Below, piece by piece: positions 45,676 through 54,775 of a DNA stretch of 64,000 bases. Below the pieces are notes generated by a model that saw only the letters and a program-made list of their open reading frames with translations, did not search any database and was not told the origin of the DNA. How positions within the stretch are numbered: position 1 is the stretch's first letter; each line of letters starts with the position of its first letter. The stretch is taken from the NCBI GenBank assembly GCA_964441775.1, contig CAYTVL010000012.1, positions 62,001 through 126,000 on the forward strand, in the 5' to 3' direction. The translations under genes were made by a program, and so were the position numbers. The DNA is from SYOC01 sp964441775 (GTDB lineage: Bacteria > Desulfobacterota > Binatia > Bin18).

Positions 45676-47244
45676 GTGAAACCGAAGAAATCATTACCCG
45701 CACTTACCGCAGCGGCGCTGCTGTTGCTGCAAGGCATGCCGCTTCCATCCGCCCAGGCGGCGAGCCACCGTGAGGCGCCGCTGATCGCGAACGACCCGAC
45801 GGCGGACATTACCGATTTTTATATGTTTCGCAGTTGGGTGGACCCGAACAAAGTCGTGTTCATCATGAACGTGATTCCTGGACAAGAACCCAGCTCGGGG
45901 CCGAACTATTTCAATTTCGGCGACGACGTTTCTTACAAGATTAACATTGACACGAATGGTGACGGCGTAGCGGAGGACATTGTCTACAAAATCCGCTTTA
46001 AGACCGAAATCCGCGGCGTTGTCGATCAACTCCAGCTTCCCGTAGCGGACGCCGCCGTGCCGCCTATTACCGCCCTTGATGGGCCAGGCTCCGAGGGATT
46101 GGGGGTGCGACAGAGTTTTGTGGTGAAGGAAATTCGCGGAGGCAACCACCCTCAGACCACTGAGATCGGTTCTGGCTTTGCCGTGCCGTCGAACGTGGGA
46201 CCGAGAACCATGCCCAACTACGAAGCGTTGGCCGCCAAGGGCATCTATCCTTTGACTAATGGCGGACGCGTCTTTGCCGGACAGCGCGATGAGACGTTTT
46301 ACATCGATCTCGGCGCCGTATTCGACACGATTAATCTCCGCGCCCCCGCCCCGATTTTGAGTGCGGCGCAAGATGGAGATGACACCAAGAATTTTGGCGG
46401 AGTTGATCACTTTTCTGGCTTCAATGTCAACTCTATCGCCATTGAAGTTCCTATTGCTACATTGACAAATAAGCCGAATGCCGTGATCGGCGCTTATGCG
46501 TCGACTGAACGACACCACCAAACCATACACAGAGGCGCCCCGCTCAAGCTTGAGGATGACGAAGAGAGAGAAGAGTTGTTGTTCGGCAGAGGGAAGTTCG
46601 TGCAGGTGCAACGCTTGGCGAATCCTCTGGTGAACGAGGTCATTATCGGTACGCCAAAAAAAGATCTGTGGAACGCGACCGAGCCGGAGGATGAAGCGAA
46701 ATTTCTTGATTTCTACCAGAGCCCGCGTCTGACCACTGTGCTCAATTTGTTGTTCGGGACGAGCTTTCCTGACAAGAATCGCAAAGATCTCATTAACGTG
46801 CTGCTTAAATATGGCAATCAGCCGCAAAATGGGACATGCTCCAAAGCTAACCCGTGCTCTGAACTCTTACGCCTGAACCTGGCTACGCAGCCAACGCTGC
46901 CGGTACACCAGAAGCGGTTGACCGTGCTAGCTGGTGATAACGCAGGCTGGCCCAATGGCCGTCGCCCCAATGATGACGTGACCGACATTGCGCTCCGTGT
47001 CGTGGCTGGCTTGCTCGTCCTGCCTCCCGGGTCGGTGCCGAACCTTGGCGATGGCGTGAATTTCAACATTGGCTCCCCCGGCGCCGGAGTGGAAGATGGC
47101 ATGGGCAACTACGGTACGCCAGGCAAACATCTCGACACCACTACCACTGGCATTGCCGAAGAATTCCCCTTCCTTCCCACTCCGCATAACGGCCGGGACC
47201 GCCGCCATATCGATTGTGGTAACCCTAATGGAGATCCTTGCTGA
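45676..47244 (+). CDS. DUF4331 exported protein
   Basis: A 522-residue protein with Sec signal peptide (LPALTAAALLLLQG...SAQA, cleavage near residue 28). The DUF4331 hallmark SHREAPLIANDPTADITDFYMFRSW follows directly, with NFGDDVSYKINIDTNGDG and repeated beta-rich segments. The start is GTG at 45676 with AGGAGG eight bases upstream. Function of DUF4331 is not established. It precedes the TPR and NicO genes, and the ECF/RskA pair lies upstream, so it may be a regulon member. Confidence 0.92.
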   Translation: MKPKKSLPALTAAALLLLQGMPLPSAQAASHREAPLIANDPTADITDFYMFRSWVDPNKVVFIMNVIPGQEPSSGPNYFNFGDDVSYKINIDTNGDGVAEDIVYKIRFKTEIRGVVDQLQLPVADAAVPPITALDGPGSEGLGVRQSFVVKEIRGGNHPQTTEIGSGFAVPSNVGPRTMPNYEALAAKGIYPLTNGGRVFAGQRDETFYIDLGAVFDTINLRAPAPILSAAQDGDDTKNFGGVDHFSGFNVNSIAIEVPIATLTNKPNAVIGAYASTERHHQTIHRGAPLKLEDDEEREELLFGRGKFVQVQRLANPLVNEVIIGTPKKDLWNATEPEDEAKFLDFYQSPRLTTVLNLLFGTSFPDKNRKDLINVLLKYGNQPQNGTCSKANPCSELLRLNLATQPTLPVHQKRLTVLAGDNAGWPNGRRPNDDVTDIALRVVAGLLVLPPGSVPNLGDGVNFNIGSPGAGVEDGMGNYGTPGKHLDTTTTGIAEEFPFLPTPHNGRDRRHIDCGNPNGDPC

Positions 47245-47328
47245 GATAGAGCTAATATAGCAGGAACGATCAGAGGGGGACGTTCACTTGAGCATCCTCC
47301 TCATGACGAAAGACGTAACGAGCACGTC

Positions 47329-48666
47329 ATGCCTTCGAGAAAAATCCTTCTACTGCTGGGGCTCTGTGTGAGTGGAGCGATTGTGGTCGGACTAAGAACC
47401 TGGCGCTCCACTGCTCCTGCGGTTTCTTCTACACCTACTCCTGCCCCCGCGGCTAATCCCGTCGCATCAACGAAAATCGCGAAGACCGCAACTCCTGCCG
47501 ATCGCGCCATTCAGAGTGCTAAGGAGAAACTGACCGCGCAGCCCCAAGATAGTGCGCTGGCTGTGGCGCTGGCTGCGGCCTATATGCAGAAAGCACGGGA
47601 ATCCGGAGACGCCAGCTATTACGGACGCGCGGAGGCCGCAGTCAAACAAGCCTTATCTGTACAGCCCGATTCTGTCGAAGCGCTGCGCGCCTTGGCGTGG
47701 GTGCAAACCGGCAAGCATGAATTTCGCGAAGCCCTGACGACGGCGGAACGCTTGCAGGAACGACTCCCCAACGATCCGCTTGTATACGGCCTGTTGGGCG
47801 ACGCGGCTGTTGAGCTAGGCCAGTATGACCGTGCGGAGGAAGCGTTTCAGAAAATGCTTGATCTGCGCCCCGGGGTGGCGTCGTATAGCCGCGCCGCCTA
47901 TTTACGAGAGTTGTACGGTGATCCCGTGGGCGCCGTTGTCTTCATGGAGCGCGCGGCCCAAGCTGCGGATATCAAAGAGCCAGAGCCCTTGGCCTGGTGT
48001 CTCGTGCAACTGGGGCATCTGTATTTCAACCAAGGTCGTTTAGGAAAAGCGGAAATCGCCTACAACAACGCGCTGATCGCTTTCCCGCAATATTACCAAG
48101 GTCTGGCTGCACTTGGTCGAATTCGTGGGGCGGAGAAACATTATCAGGAAGCAATTGACCTCTACCGACAAGCGGTGGACATCGTGCCTGCCCCGGACTT
48201 GATCGCGGCGTTAGGCGATTTGCTGATGTTGTCTGGCAAGGCTGAAGAAGCGGAGAAGCAATATCACCTGGTTGAATATATCGAACATGTCAACGAAGTG
48301 AACCAAGTGGCGTACACACGCCAGTTAGGGTTGTTTTATGCGGACCACGACCGGCAACTGGAGGAGGCTGAGAAGTTGGCCGAGGCTGAAGCACAGCGCC
48401 GGCGAGATATCTATTCGTCCGACACCCTGGCTTGGGTGTATTATAAAAGAGGACGTTTTGCCGAGGCGCAGGCGGCGATGACGCGAGCGCTTCGGTTAGG
48501 AACGCAAGATGCGCTCTTGCTGTTTCATGCGGGGATGATCGCCCAGGGGCTTGGCGACAAGGCGCAGGCGAGAGACTACCTCCAGCGCGCTGTCGAGACG
48601 AACCCGTATTTTGCCCTGCGCGATGGAGAGACTGCGCGAAAGACACTTACTGAGCTGGAGCGCTAA
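47329..48666 (+). CDS. Tetratricopeptide repeat protein with N-terminal anchor
   Basis: A 445-residue protein. A signal/anchor helix (ILLLLGLCVSGAIVVGL, residues 5-21) is followed by a Pro/Ala/Thr linker and then TPR units to the end (for example VYGLLGDAAVELGQYDRAEEAF and EPLAWCLVQLGHLYFNQGRL). TPRs are protein-binding scaffolds; location is periplasmic or membrane-anchored. It sits between the DUF4331 and NicO genes in the same direction, with gaps of 84 and 145 bases. Confidence 0.9.
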   Translation: MPSRKILLLLGLCVSGAIVVGLRTWRSTAPAVSSTPTPAPAANPVASTKIAKTATPADRAIQSAKEKLTAQPQDSALAVALAAAYMQKARESGDASYYGRAEAAVKQALSVQPDSVEALRALAWVQTGKHEFREALTTAERLQERLPNDPLVYGLLGDAAVELGQYDRAEEAFQKMLDLRPGVASYSRAAYLRELYGDPVGAVVFMERAAQAADIKEPEPLAWCLVQLGHLYFNQGRLGKAEIAYNNALIAFPQYYQGLAALGRIRGAEKHYQEAIDLYRQAVDIVPAPDLIAALGDLLMLSGKAEEAEKQYHLVEYIEHVNEVNQVAYTRQLGLFYADHDRQLEEAEKLAEAEAQRRRDIYSSDTLAWVYYKRGRFAEAQAAMTRALRLGTQDALLLFHAGMIAQGLGDKAQARDYLQRAVETNPYFALRDGETARKTLTELER

Positions 48667-48698
48667 ACCAGGATTGAAAAGATTGGCACGCTAGAGAT

Positions 48699-48782
48699 GT
48701 CACCCTGAACGAAGTGAAGGGTCTCATCCTGAGATTCTTTGCAGAGTTTATCCTGAGTGAAGTCGAAGGGCTCAGAATGACA
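48699..48782. repeat. Dispersed palindromic repeat copy (TCATTCTGAG type)
   Basis: Begins TGTCACCCTGAACGAAG and ends AAGGGCTCAGAATGACA. It is nearly the reverse complement of the copy at 52301-52384, with the same module order (CCCTGA..GAAGGGTCTC, AGATTCTT, GAGTTTATCCTGAG, GAAGTCGAAGGGCTCAG). It lies between the TPR and NicO genes. Confidence 0.8.
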
Positions 48783-48811
48783 TCTCTTCAAAGGTACAGG
48801 GAGAAAGAGTC

Positions 48812-50386
48812 ATGGGTGCGAGGTTAGTGAAGATCACTATTCAACTCTATCTACTTCGCGTCGTGCTTGCGGCGTTCAGGAAACAAAGCCCTGCGGTTTG
48901 GCTCGGCGTGGTTTGCTGGCTCTTCACGTTGTTTCTTTCTGGTTCTGTCTTCGCGCACCCGATGGGAAATTTCAGCGTAAATCATTTCTCCAGTCTGGAA
49001 ATCCATCCCACTCTTGTTCGAGTGCTCTACATTATTGACATGGCTGAGATCCAGACATTTCAAGAGCTGCAAGAGCATAACCTCAATCCTCAGCCTGACG
49101 ATCCCGCCGTTCTTGCCTATCGAGACCAGAAGATTGAGGAGCTCTGTCGTGGCCTGGTCCTCCAAAGCGACGGCCAGGCAATGACGCTTGTCACAAAGAC
49201 TGCTGCTCTCAGTTTTCCTCCTGGCGCTGGGGGGCTATCGACCATGCGGTTTACTGCTGTGTATGAGGCGCACTTGGAGACATTGTCCGGGGACGTGACA
49301 TACGAGGATCACAATTATTCGCAGCGGGCCGGTTGGAAAGAGATTGTCGCCAGCTCCTTCGAAGGAGCGACCTTGCGCAATGCGTCCGTGCCTGTGGAGA
49401 GCAAAAGTCAACAATTGACAAACTATGCGGAGAACCTGATCCAAGCGCCGCCACAAACGCTGCAGGCGGCGCTGACTTTTGCGATTCCGGCCGCTGCGCG
49501 AGCGCTTGCCGCCGCGTCTCCTGCGCCAGAAGGCAGCGCGGCCCTTGCCCGAACAGACGTACAAACGCCACGCTCTATGCTGACCGAACTGATGACGGCG
49601 CCGCAGTTGAGCGCCGGAGTACTGCTCTTTTCGCTCTTGATTGCTGTTGGGCTCGGCGCTTTTCACGCACTGGAGCCGGGGCACGGAAAGACGCTGGTGG
49701 CGGCCTATTTAGTGGGTTCACGCGGCACGGCGTGGCACGCGTTGATCCTGGGACTCACGGTGACGGCGAGCCACACCATCGGCGTCTATGCCCTTGGCGG
49801 CGTAGCGCTTTTCGCTTCGCAGTACATCGTGCCTGAACAATTGTACCCTTGGTTGGGTTTGACCTCCGGCTTGTTGATTGTTGGGACAGGATTGTTTCTG
49901 CTCGGACGAGCGCTGGAACGGCAGGGTCATGCCGGACACTCGCATGCTCACTTTGGTCACACGCACGACCATGCCGGACATGCCCATGACGCCGATCACG
50001 AGCATGACCACGAGCACTCACACGATCACCATCAGCCCCCCGCCAACGAAGAGGTCGGCTACGGCGCCTTGATCACGTTAGGCGTCACTGGCGGTTTGAT
50101 TCCGTGCCCCGCCGCGTTGGTCGTGCTCCTCAGCGCGGTGGCGTTGCATCGTATCGCCTTTGGATTGCTCTTGATCGTAGCGTTCAGTGTGGGGCTGGCG
50201 GTGGTATTGGTGAGCGCCGGGTTGCTGCTGGTGTCGGCTCGCGGTGTGGTGCAACGTTGGCAAGGAGCAGGGCGTTGGGTGGAGTATCTTCCGTTTCTGT
50301 CACCTTTGGTGATTACTCCTCTTGGCGTGATGATCACCGTGCGTTCGTTCCTTGGCACGGGACTCCTGTCGGGACTTTCATTCTGA
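48812..50386 (+). CDS. NicO-family nickel/cobalt transporter with His-rich loop
   Basis: A 524-residue membrane protein. A signal/first helix leads to a periplasmic domain (about 50-250) of unknown fold. Six or so helices of the NicO/RcnA type follow, opening with GLGAFHALEPGHGKTLVAAYLVG. Between helices there is a cytoplasmic or periplasmic loop of about 35 residues with about twenty histidines (GHSHAHFGHTHDHAGHAHD...), typical of Ni/Co/Zn binding. The extra N-terminal domain makes it much longer than RcnA. It probably exports Ni2+ or Co2+. GGGAGAAAGA precedes the ATG. Confidence 0.92.
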   Translation: MGARLVKITIQLYLLRVVLAAFRKQSPAVWLGVVCWLFTLFLSGSVFAHPMGNFSVNHFSSLEIHPTLVRVLYIIDMAEIQTFQELQEHNLNPQPDDPAVLAYRDQKIEELCRGLVLQSDGQAMTLVTKTAALSFPPGAGGLSTMRFTAVYEAHLETLSGDVTYEDHNYSQRAGWKEIVASSFEGATLRNASVPVESKSQQLTNYAENLIQAPPQTLQAALTFAIPAAARALAAASPAPEGSAALARTDVQTPRSMLTELMTAPQLSAGVLLFSLLIAVGLGAFHALEPGHGKTLVAAYLVGSRGTAWHALILGLTVTASHTIGVYALGGVALFASQYIVPEQLYPWLGLTSGLLIVGTGLFLLGRALERQGHAGHSHAHFGHTHDHAGHAHDADHEHDHEHSHDHHQPPANEEVGYGALITLGVTGGLIPCPAALVVLLSAVALHRIAFGLLLIVAFSVGLAVVLVSAGLLLVSARGVVQRWQGAGRWVEYLPFLSPLVITPLGVMITVRSFLGTGLLSGLSF

Positions 50387-50470
50387 AAACATGGAGCGTG
50401 AGCGAGTACGCCCCGTCTGTCTCTCAGGAAGTCGCCCAAGATATAGATTCGGATAGTACACTCCCTGTTT

Positions 50471-50538
50471 GTGCGCCACCGTCGGCTTGCCCGACAGTGT
50501 AAGTAGACCACACGGTTAGCAAGCTAACCGTGGCGCAC
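50471..50538. repeat. Branched palindrome able to fold as a three-way junction
   Basis: A closing stem GTGCGC/GCGCAC (50471-50476, 50533-50538) encloses two hairpins. Hairpin 1 is CAC-GTCGG/CCGAC-GTG (50477-50499). Hairpin 2 is the perfect CACGGTTAGC-AA-GCTAACCGTG (50511-50532). All arms are fully paired apart from one C/A mismatch. There is no T-loop motif, so it is not a tRNA. Confidence 0.6.
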
Positions 50539-50722
50539 CAAAATCCAAAATATAGGAACTCAAAGACCGGACCAGCCAAGACGGCGCGACCCGGATTGCG
50601 TTTCAATCCAATAGTTGCCGATGCCCAGATGGGGCCACACGCAGCGCTCTCCCTCTTCCCGCGGCGTGTGCGTGGCTTCTTAGGACTGTGAGCCAAAACC
50701 TAAAAACGAAAGTCGAAGAGCC

Positions 50723-50811
50723 TGTCATTGCGAGGAGTCGCAGACGACGAAGCAATCTCGCAAGTGCCGAAAAAACTGGGCCAAGATTGCTTCGCTATGC
50801 TCGCAATGACA
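50723..50811. repeat. TCATTGCGAG-type palindromic repeat
   Basis: Outer arms TGTCATTGCGAG and CTCGCAATGACA are perfect 12-bp inverted repeats. Inner arms CGAAGCAATCT and AGATTGCTTCG are perfect over 11 bp. It is a variant of the TCATTCTGAG repeats (TCATT plus GCGAG instead of CTGAG) and can form a long cruciform. Confidence 0.8.
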
Positions 50812-50855
50812 CCTCCAACCTTTTGGCCTACTGGAGGAGTTTTGTCCCATAATCC

Positions 50856-52133
50856 TTAGAAGAAGATAAAGGCTCGGACCACGACGTTCTTGCGGCAGGG
50901 AGCGTCGTCGGGCGCGGTGGGGTCGAGGCAGGCAGAGTGGAAAGACCAGCGCGAGACGGAACCGTCGGTGACTGAGTCGTAGCACTTGAGCATCGAGACC
51001 TCAGTGGGCTGCTGCTGGGGAAACCAGTACCACTCGTGGTTGGGGCGGTAGGTGAAGCGGGTGGTCTCGCCGACGCGGTCGTCGTAGATGCGGTAGCTGG
51101 TGATGTACGGCTGGTCGGCGAACGAGGGCCAGGCGCAGAGCACGAAGGGGTTCTGGCCCACGGTCTCCATCGGCTTGGCCAGGTTGATCGACACGAACCG
51201 CCGCGCCATCTTCGCGTCGGCCTGCTCCTCGGTGTAGTGCTGCGTGCGCCCGAAGTTCCGCAGGTTCTTCGTGAGCAGCTCGCGGCAGCGCACGCGGCCG
51301 CTGTTGTCGTTCAGATCATTGTGCACGATGTTGGCGTAGTTGGCGTTCACACCGGGGTTCTTGTTGTCCTGGTCCTCCGTGCGGTCTCCTTTGTAGTCCT
51401 TATCAAACACGTCGTGGTTGTACACGAGCGCATCCGTCGCATCCGGGAAGAACTCCAAGAGGAGCTTCTCCATCTCCGGGTAGAACACGCGCTCCACCTC
51501 GGCCGCGTCGTAAAAGTTCTTGCACTTGGACTCGCAGTGCGCCAACGCAACGCCAAGCTTGTCCATGCACTCGGAGCTGTTGGGCGAGAGACCGGGGTAG
51601 TACTCCGCCATGCGGCGCGCATCGCGCAACACCTGCGGAAAATAGAGTGATCGCCGTCCGATGGCCTGCTCTTCCTCGCGCAACGCTTTGGCCTCGGCCG
51701 CGCGCGCCGGGTCCCGCCAGAGCGCGTTAGACGGGACGATCGAGTAGGACGGCTGCTCGTGGACGGTGTAGCGTAGTGGAAGCGCTACGCCGCCTTCAGG
51801 GGCTTCGATGTTGTTCGCGCGAATATAGTCCAGGCACTCTGCGTAGCTCCGAAACCCGATGCCCCACTTGGTCTCGATCGGGCCGGGGGGAGCGTTGTCG
51901 ATCATGTCGATAATCGCCTGTCCCTCCCCCTCGGCAATCTGGCGGAACGCCGCCTCCGTCGCCGCAGCAGTTCCCGCATCCCCGTCTCGATCGAACGACA
52001 TGTAGGATAACCCGCCGTTCGCAGCGAGGGGTGATGGCTGCCCTTTTGTGAGTTGGAAGGGAGGCACATAGGCTGACGAAACTCTCTGCTTAACTTCCAC
52101 AACGTGGTTCTCGCTGGCCTTGAGCTGGTCCAT
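50856..52133 (-). CDS. CmcJ/NvfI-family oxidoreductase homologue
   Basis: A 425-residue protein resembling the CmcJ/AsaB/GA4-desaturase-like family, known mainly from fungi and actinomycete secondary metabolism. Recognisable blocks are ALVYNHDVFDK (near 238), NIVHNDLNDNSGRVR (near 266), FVSINLAKPMETVGQNPFVL (near 309), EWYWFPQQQPTEVSMLKCYD (near 364) and the C-terminal DPTAPDDAPCRKNVVVRAF. Family members are taken to be iron/2-oxoglutarate-type oxygenases. The N-terminal ~140 residues are longer than usual. ATG at 52133 follows AGGGGG. The base composition looks more GC-biased in third positions than its neighbours, and the gene is bracketed by palindromic repeats, so transfer is possible. 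Confidence 0.8.
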   Translation of the reverse strand: MDQLKASENHVVEVKQRVSSAYVPPFQLTKGQPSPLAANGGLSYMSFDRDGDAGTAAATEAAFRQIAEGEGQAIIDMIDNAPPGPIETKWGIGFRSYAECLDYIRANNIEAPEGGVALPLRYTVHEQPSYSIVPSNALWRDPARAAEAKALREEEQAIGRRSLYFPQVLRDARRMAEYYPGLSPNSSECMDKLGVALAHCESKCKNFYDAAEVERVFYPEMEKLLLEFFPDATDALVYNHDVFDKDYKGDRTEDQDNKNPGVNANYANIVHNDLNDNSGRVRCRELLTKNLRNFGRTQHYTEEQADAKMARRFVSINLAKPMETVGQNPFVLCAWPSFADQPYITSYRIYDDRVGETTRFTYRPNHEWYWFPQQQPTEVSMLKCYDSVTDGSVSRWSFHSACLDPTAPDDAPCRKNVVVRAFIFF

Positions 52134-52300
52134 AGCATGCCCCCTAGTTAAAGATAGCCAATCGTGGCACACAGGGCTTGTACTTGCAAGGGCTTGTATT
52201 TCCTGGTCACATGCACTTACGCTGCGCCTGACGCGCGATCAAATGCCGCGCGGGTTTCACGTGGGCGTGGGGCATTACGTCATTCTTTCCGCTCGGGAAC

Positions 52301-52384
52301 GTCATTCTGAGCCCTTCGACTTCGCTCAGGATAAACTCCGCGAAGAATCTAGAGGCGAGACCCTTCGGTTCACTCAGGGTGACA
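52301..52384. repeat. Dispersed palindromic repeat copy (TCATTCTGAG type)
   Basis: Starts GTCATTCTGAGCCCTTCG and ends CACTCAGGGTGACA. It matches the reverse complement of the copy at 48699-48782 over its whole length with scattered changes. A second GTCATTCT lies just upstream at about 52279, perhaps a truncated duplicate. It lies in the space between the oxygenase and TPP-enzyme genes. Confidence 0.8.
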
Positions 52385-52419
52385 GGCTCCTGTACCGTTC
52401 TCATACGTCTCGATTTAGG

Positions 52420-53976
52420 TTACTCCAGATTTGCTTCGATGAGCATGGGCCCTTGTGTCTGTAAAGAATGGCGCAACGCGTCGTTGAGTTCTTCCGCCGT
52501 ACGAGCAGCGCGCCCTTCGACGCCAAAGCCTTCCGCGAGTTTCACAAAATCAAAATAGGGCTTATCCAGTCCCGTAAGCGCTAAGCTGGCGGCGCCGGGG
52601 GTGAGGTTCGCGCGCTCCATCTCCCACCGCAGAATGGAATAGGCGCGATTTTTACAGATGACCGTGGTGAGATTCTGTTTCTCGCGGGCGGCGGTCCACA
52701 GCGCTTGAATGGTGTAGAGCGACGAACCGTCGCCTTCGAGATTGATGACGCGTTTGCTCGGCTCTGCAGCGGCGGCGCCGACAGCGGCGGGCAGCCCTTG
52801 CCCAATGGAACCGCCGGTGAGGCCCATGTAAGCAAAAGGCGGCGCTCCCGCCGAGGCCCCATAGTATGCGAACCCAGCAGTGGCGCCCTCATCCATGACA
52901 ATGACATCTTCGTGCTGCGCAGCGGCGATGGCTTGGCACATGGCCAGAGGCGTGAGCGCGCCGCGTGGCGGCTCCGGTCGCGGGGCGCCGGGAACTTCGC
53001 GTTCCGGCGGGGCGCCCAAGGCGTCCGCAAGCGCCGCTAGTGCGACTGCCGGATCAACCGTGGCGCGACACAGATGAATAATAGTGGCGTCCTCTGCGGT
53101 GAGACCGCTGCGATTATTAGGATAACCAAAGAACGCCACCGGTTCACCAGCGCCAGCAAGGATGACAGTTTTATACGGCGCGAGCACTTGGCGTGCGGGT
53201 TCCGGCGCATAGGGAATTTTGTCGGGCGCCAGCAGTCCGGCACCGCGATCCTGCACGGCGGGGAAGGTGGGAGCGAACACTTTACAGCCAGTCGCATGGG
53301 TGATGCGTTCGACGGCGCGCAGGCCCGGGGCGCGTAGGGCGCATCCCCCCAGGATGATCGAGGCGTTTCCGGAACGCAGAGCACGCGCGGCTCTTTCCGT
53401 TTCCTCCGCATCTGGACCGGCGGCGGTGGGGAAGACTGTTTTGACAATTGGTTGATCGGTCTCAGCCCATTGGACATCGCCAGGGAGAATCAACGTGGTG
53501 GGCCCCCCTGGCAGACGAGTGGCTTGGGCGATGGCTTCTGCCGTGTCAGCGCTCGCAGCGTCGACGCTCGTGGTCGTGTGGACCCAGATGGACATGGGCC
53601 GTGCGAGCGTTGCGATGTCCGAGGTCAACGGCGCATTAGCGGCGATATGCCACGTCGCGTGCTCGCCGACAATCGAGATGACCGGCGTTTTGGCTTTACG
53701 GGCGTTATGCAGGTTCGCGATACCGTTCGCGAAACCGGGTCCCAGATGCAGCAGCGCTAGGCCAGGTTTGCCGCTGATGCGTGCATATCCGTCAGCAGCG
53801 CCCGTGCAGACACCTTCAAACACCGCCAAGACCGAGCGCATTTCCGGACACTTGTCGAGTGCTTCGACGAGTGACAACTCTGTGGTTCCTGGGTTAGCGA
53901 AACAGACTTCGATTCCCGCTGCTAGCGCGGTTCTGATGACCGCTTCCGCCCCGGTCATTTTTGCTCCTGTCTCCAT
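52420..53976 (-). CDS. Thiamine-diphosphate enzyme (acetolactate synthase/benzoylformate decarboxylase-like)
   Basis: A 518-residue three-domain TPP enzyme. The cofactor-activating glutamate E54 lies in AVFEGVCTGAADGYAR. The C-terminal TPP site is INLEGDGSSLYTIQAL...VICKNRAYS, the GDG-to-N motif. Members decarboxylate 2-oxo acids; some join two pyruvates. It lacks adjacent ilvN or isoleucine/valine genes, so biosynthetic acetolactate synthase is unlikely; a 2-oxo acid decarboxylase is my best guess. ATG at 53976 follows AGGAGGAAGAGAATC. Confidence 0.9.
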   Translation of the reverse strand: METGAKMTGAEAVIRTALAAGIEVCFANPGTTELSLVEALDKCPEMRSVLAVFEGVCTGAADGYARISGKPGLALLHLGPGFANGIANLHNARKAKTPVISIVGEHATWHIAANAPLTSDIATLARPMSIWVHTTTSVDAASADTAEAIAQATRLPGGPTTLILPGDVQWAETDQPIVKTVFPTAAGPDAEETERAARALRSGNASIILGGCALRAPGLRAVERITHATGCKVFAPTFPAVQDRGAGLLAPDKIPYAPEPARQVLAPYKTVILAGAGEPVAFFGYPNNRSGLTAEDATIIHLCRATVDPAVALAALADALGAPPEREVPGAPRPEPPRGALTPLAMCQAIAAAQHEDVIVMDEGATAGFAYYGASAGAPPFAYMGLTGGSIGQGLPAAVGAAAAEPSKRVINLEGDGSSLYTIQALWTAAREKQNLTTVICKNRAYSILRWEMERANLTPGAASLALTGLDKPYFDFVKLAEGFGVEGRAARTAEELNDALRHSLQTQGPMLIEANLE

Positions 53977-54067
53977 GATTCTCTTCCTCCTCTAGGTGCG
54001 ACGAGGAACGTAAAACAGGAGGAAGAGAAAAGCTAGGGCGGAATCCGACCAACCAAAATCGATGCGG

Positions 54068-54775
54068 TTATTTCTGTTTCATCATCGCGGAACGCATGGT
54101 GTCGCCAGTGGGGCCCGTGGCGAAAATGTTGACATCAATGGTCCCGTCTGTCGCGACGACATTCGCTAACTGCTGAACCCGCGCCAGCCATCCGGCTGTG
54201 GCCTTGGGGCTGATGCCATATTGCTCACGATTAAATCCTTCCACTTTCGCGCGGATGCGGTACGCTTTGCCTCCGCCCAAGGAGCCGGCGGGCAGAAGAA
54301 TGACCGTGCCTTCGATCTTTTCCGGTTGCCCGCCTTCGCGTTTACGGCCACAAATCGTAAACGTCCCTTCGGTTGAGAACGACACTGGTTGCTTCTCTTC
54401 CAAAGCGGAAGGGAGCTTCACCTTCGGTGCGTCGAGATCAAAGGTGCATTTTTTGGGATCGCTCTTTTTATTCGTCGCCCATTGGCGGAAGTGGTCAGTC
54501 TTGGTGTCATCACTGTCAACCTTAATGGAAGTCAGTGGGACTGAACATTTGACATGGCCCATGAGTTGGTCTTCGTCCAGTTCAATGGTGCAGCCGATGG
54601 CGGAACTCACGGCAGTAATGCGTTCGCCCAGGGCCGCGTCGAAAACCGCATTGAAGGTATTGTTGCCAGCATCGGGATCAACATGCAGCGTGGTCTCGCT
54701 TGCCCACACCGGCTGAGAGAGCGCCGCCACAGTAAGCGCAGCGGTCAAAGTGTTTCTGATTATTCGCATAGACAT
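54068..54775 (-). CDS. Periplasmic YceI-like protein
   Basis: A 235-residue protein with a Sec signal peptide (about 1-25, ending QPVWASE). The remaining sequence has the layout of YceI beta-barrels: NTFNAVFDAALGERITAVSSAIG, then CSVPLTSIKVDSDDTKTDHF. Family members bind isoprenoid or other amphiphilic lipids. The match is divergent. AAGGAG lies seven bases before the ATG. It diverges from the GlcG-cupin gene with a gap of 171 bases. Confidence 0.65.
   Translation of the reverse strand: MSMRIIRNTLTAALTVAALSQPVWASETTLHVDPDAGNNTFNAVFDAALGERITAVSSAIGCTIELDEDQLMGHVKCSVPLTSIKVDSDDTKTDHFRQWATNKKSDPKKCTFDLDAPKVKLPSALEEKQPVSFSTEGTFTICGRKREGGQPEKIEGTVILLPAGSLGGGKAYRIRAKVEGFNREQYGISPKATAGWLARVQQLANVVATDGTIDVNIFATGPTGDTMRSAMMKQK

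Larger units (their letters stand above)
50387..50855. other. Non-coding region with two structured elements
   Basis: No gene is supported. The space contains a three-way-junction palindrome (50471-50538) and a TCATTGCGAG-type cruciform repeat (50723-50811). The rightward NicO and leftward oxygenase genes converge here, so transcription could end in these structures. Confidence 0.6.

Noticed and set aside
50471..50538. Integron attC or tRNA interpretation of the branched palindrome
   Set aside because: It lacks attC core sites in the right order, and it has neither the T-loop TTC nor an anticodon loop of a tRNA.
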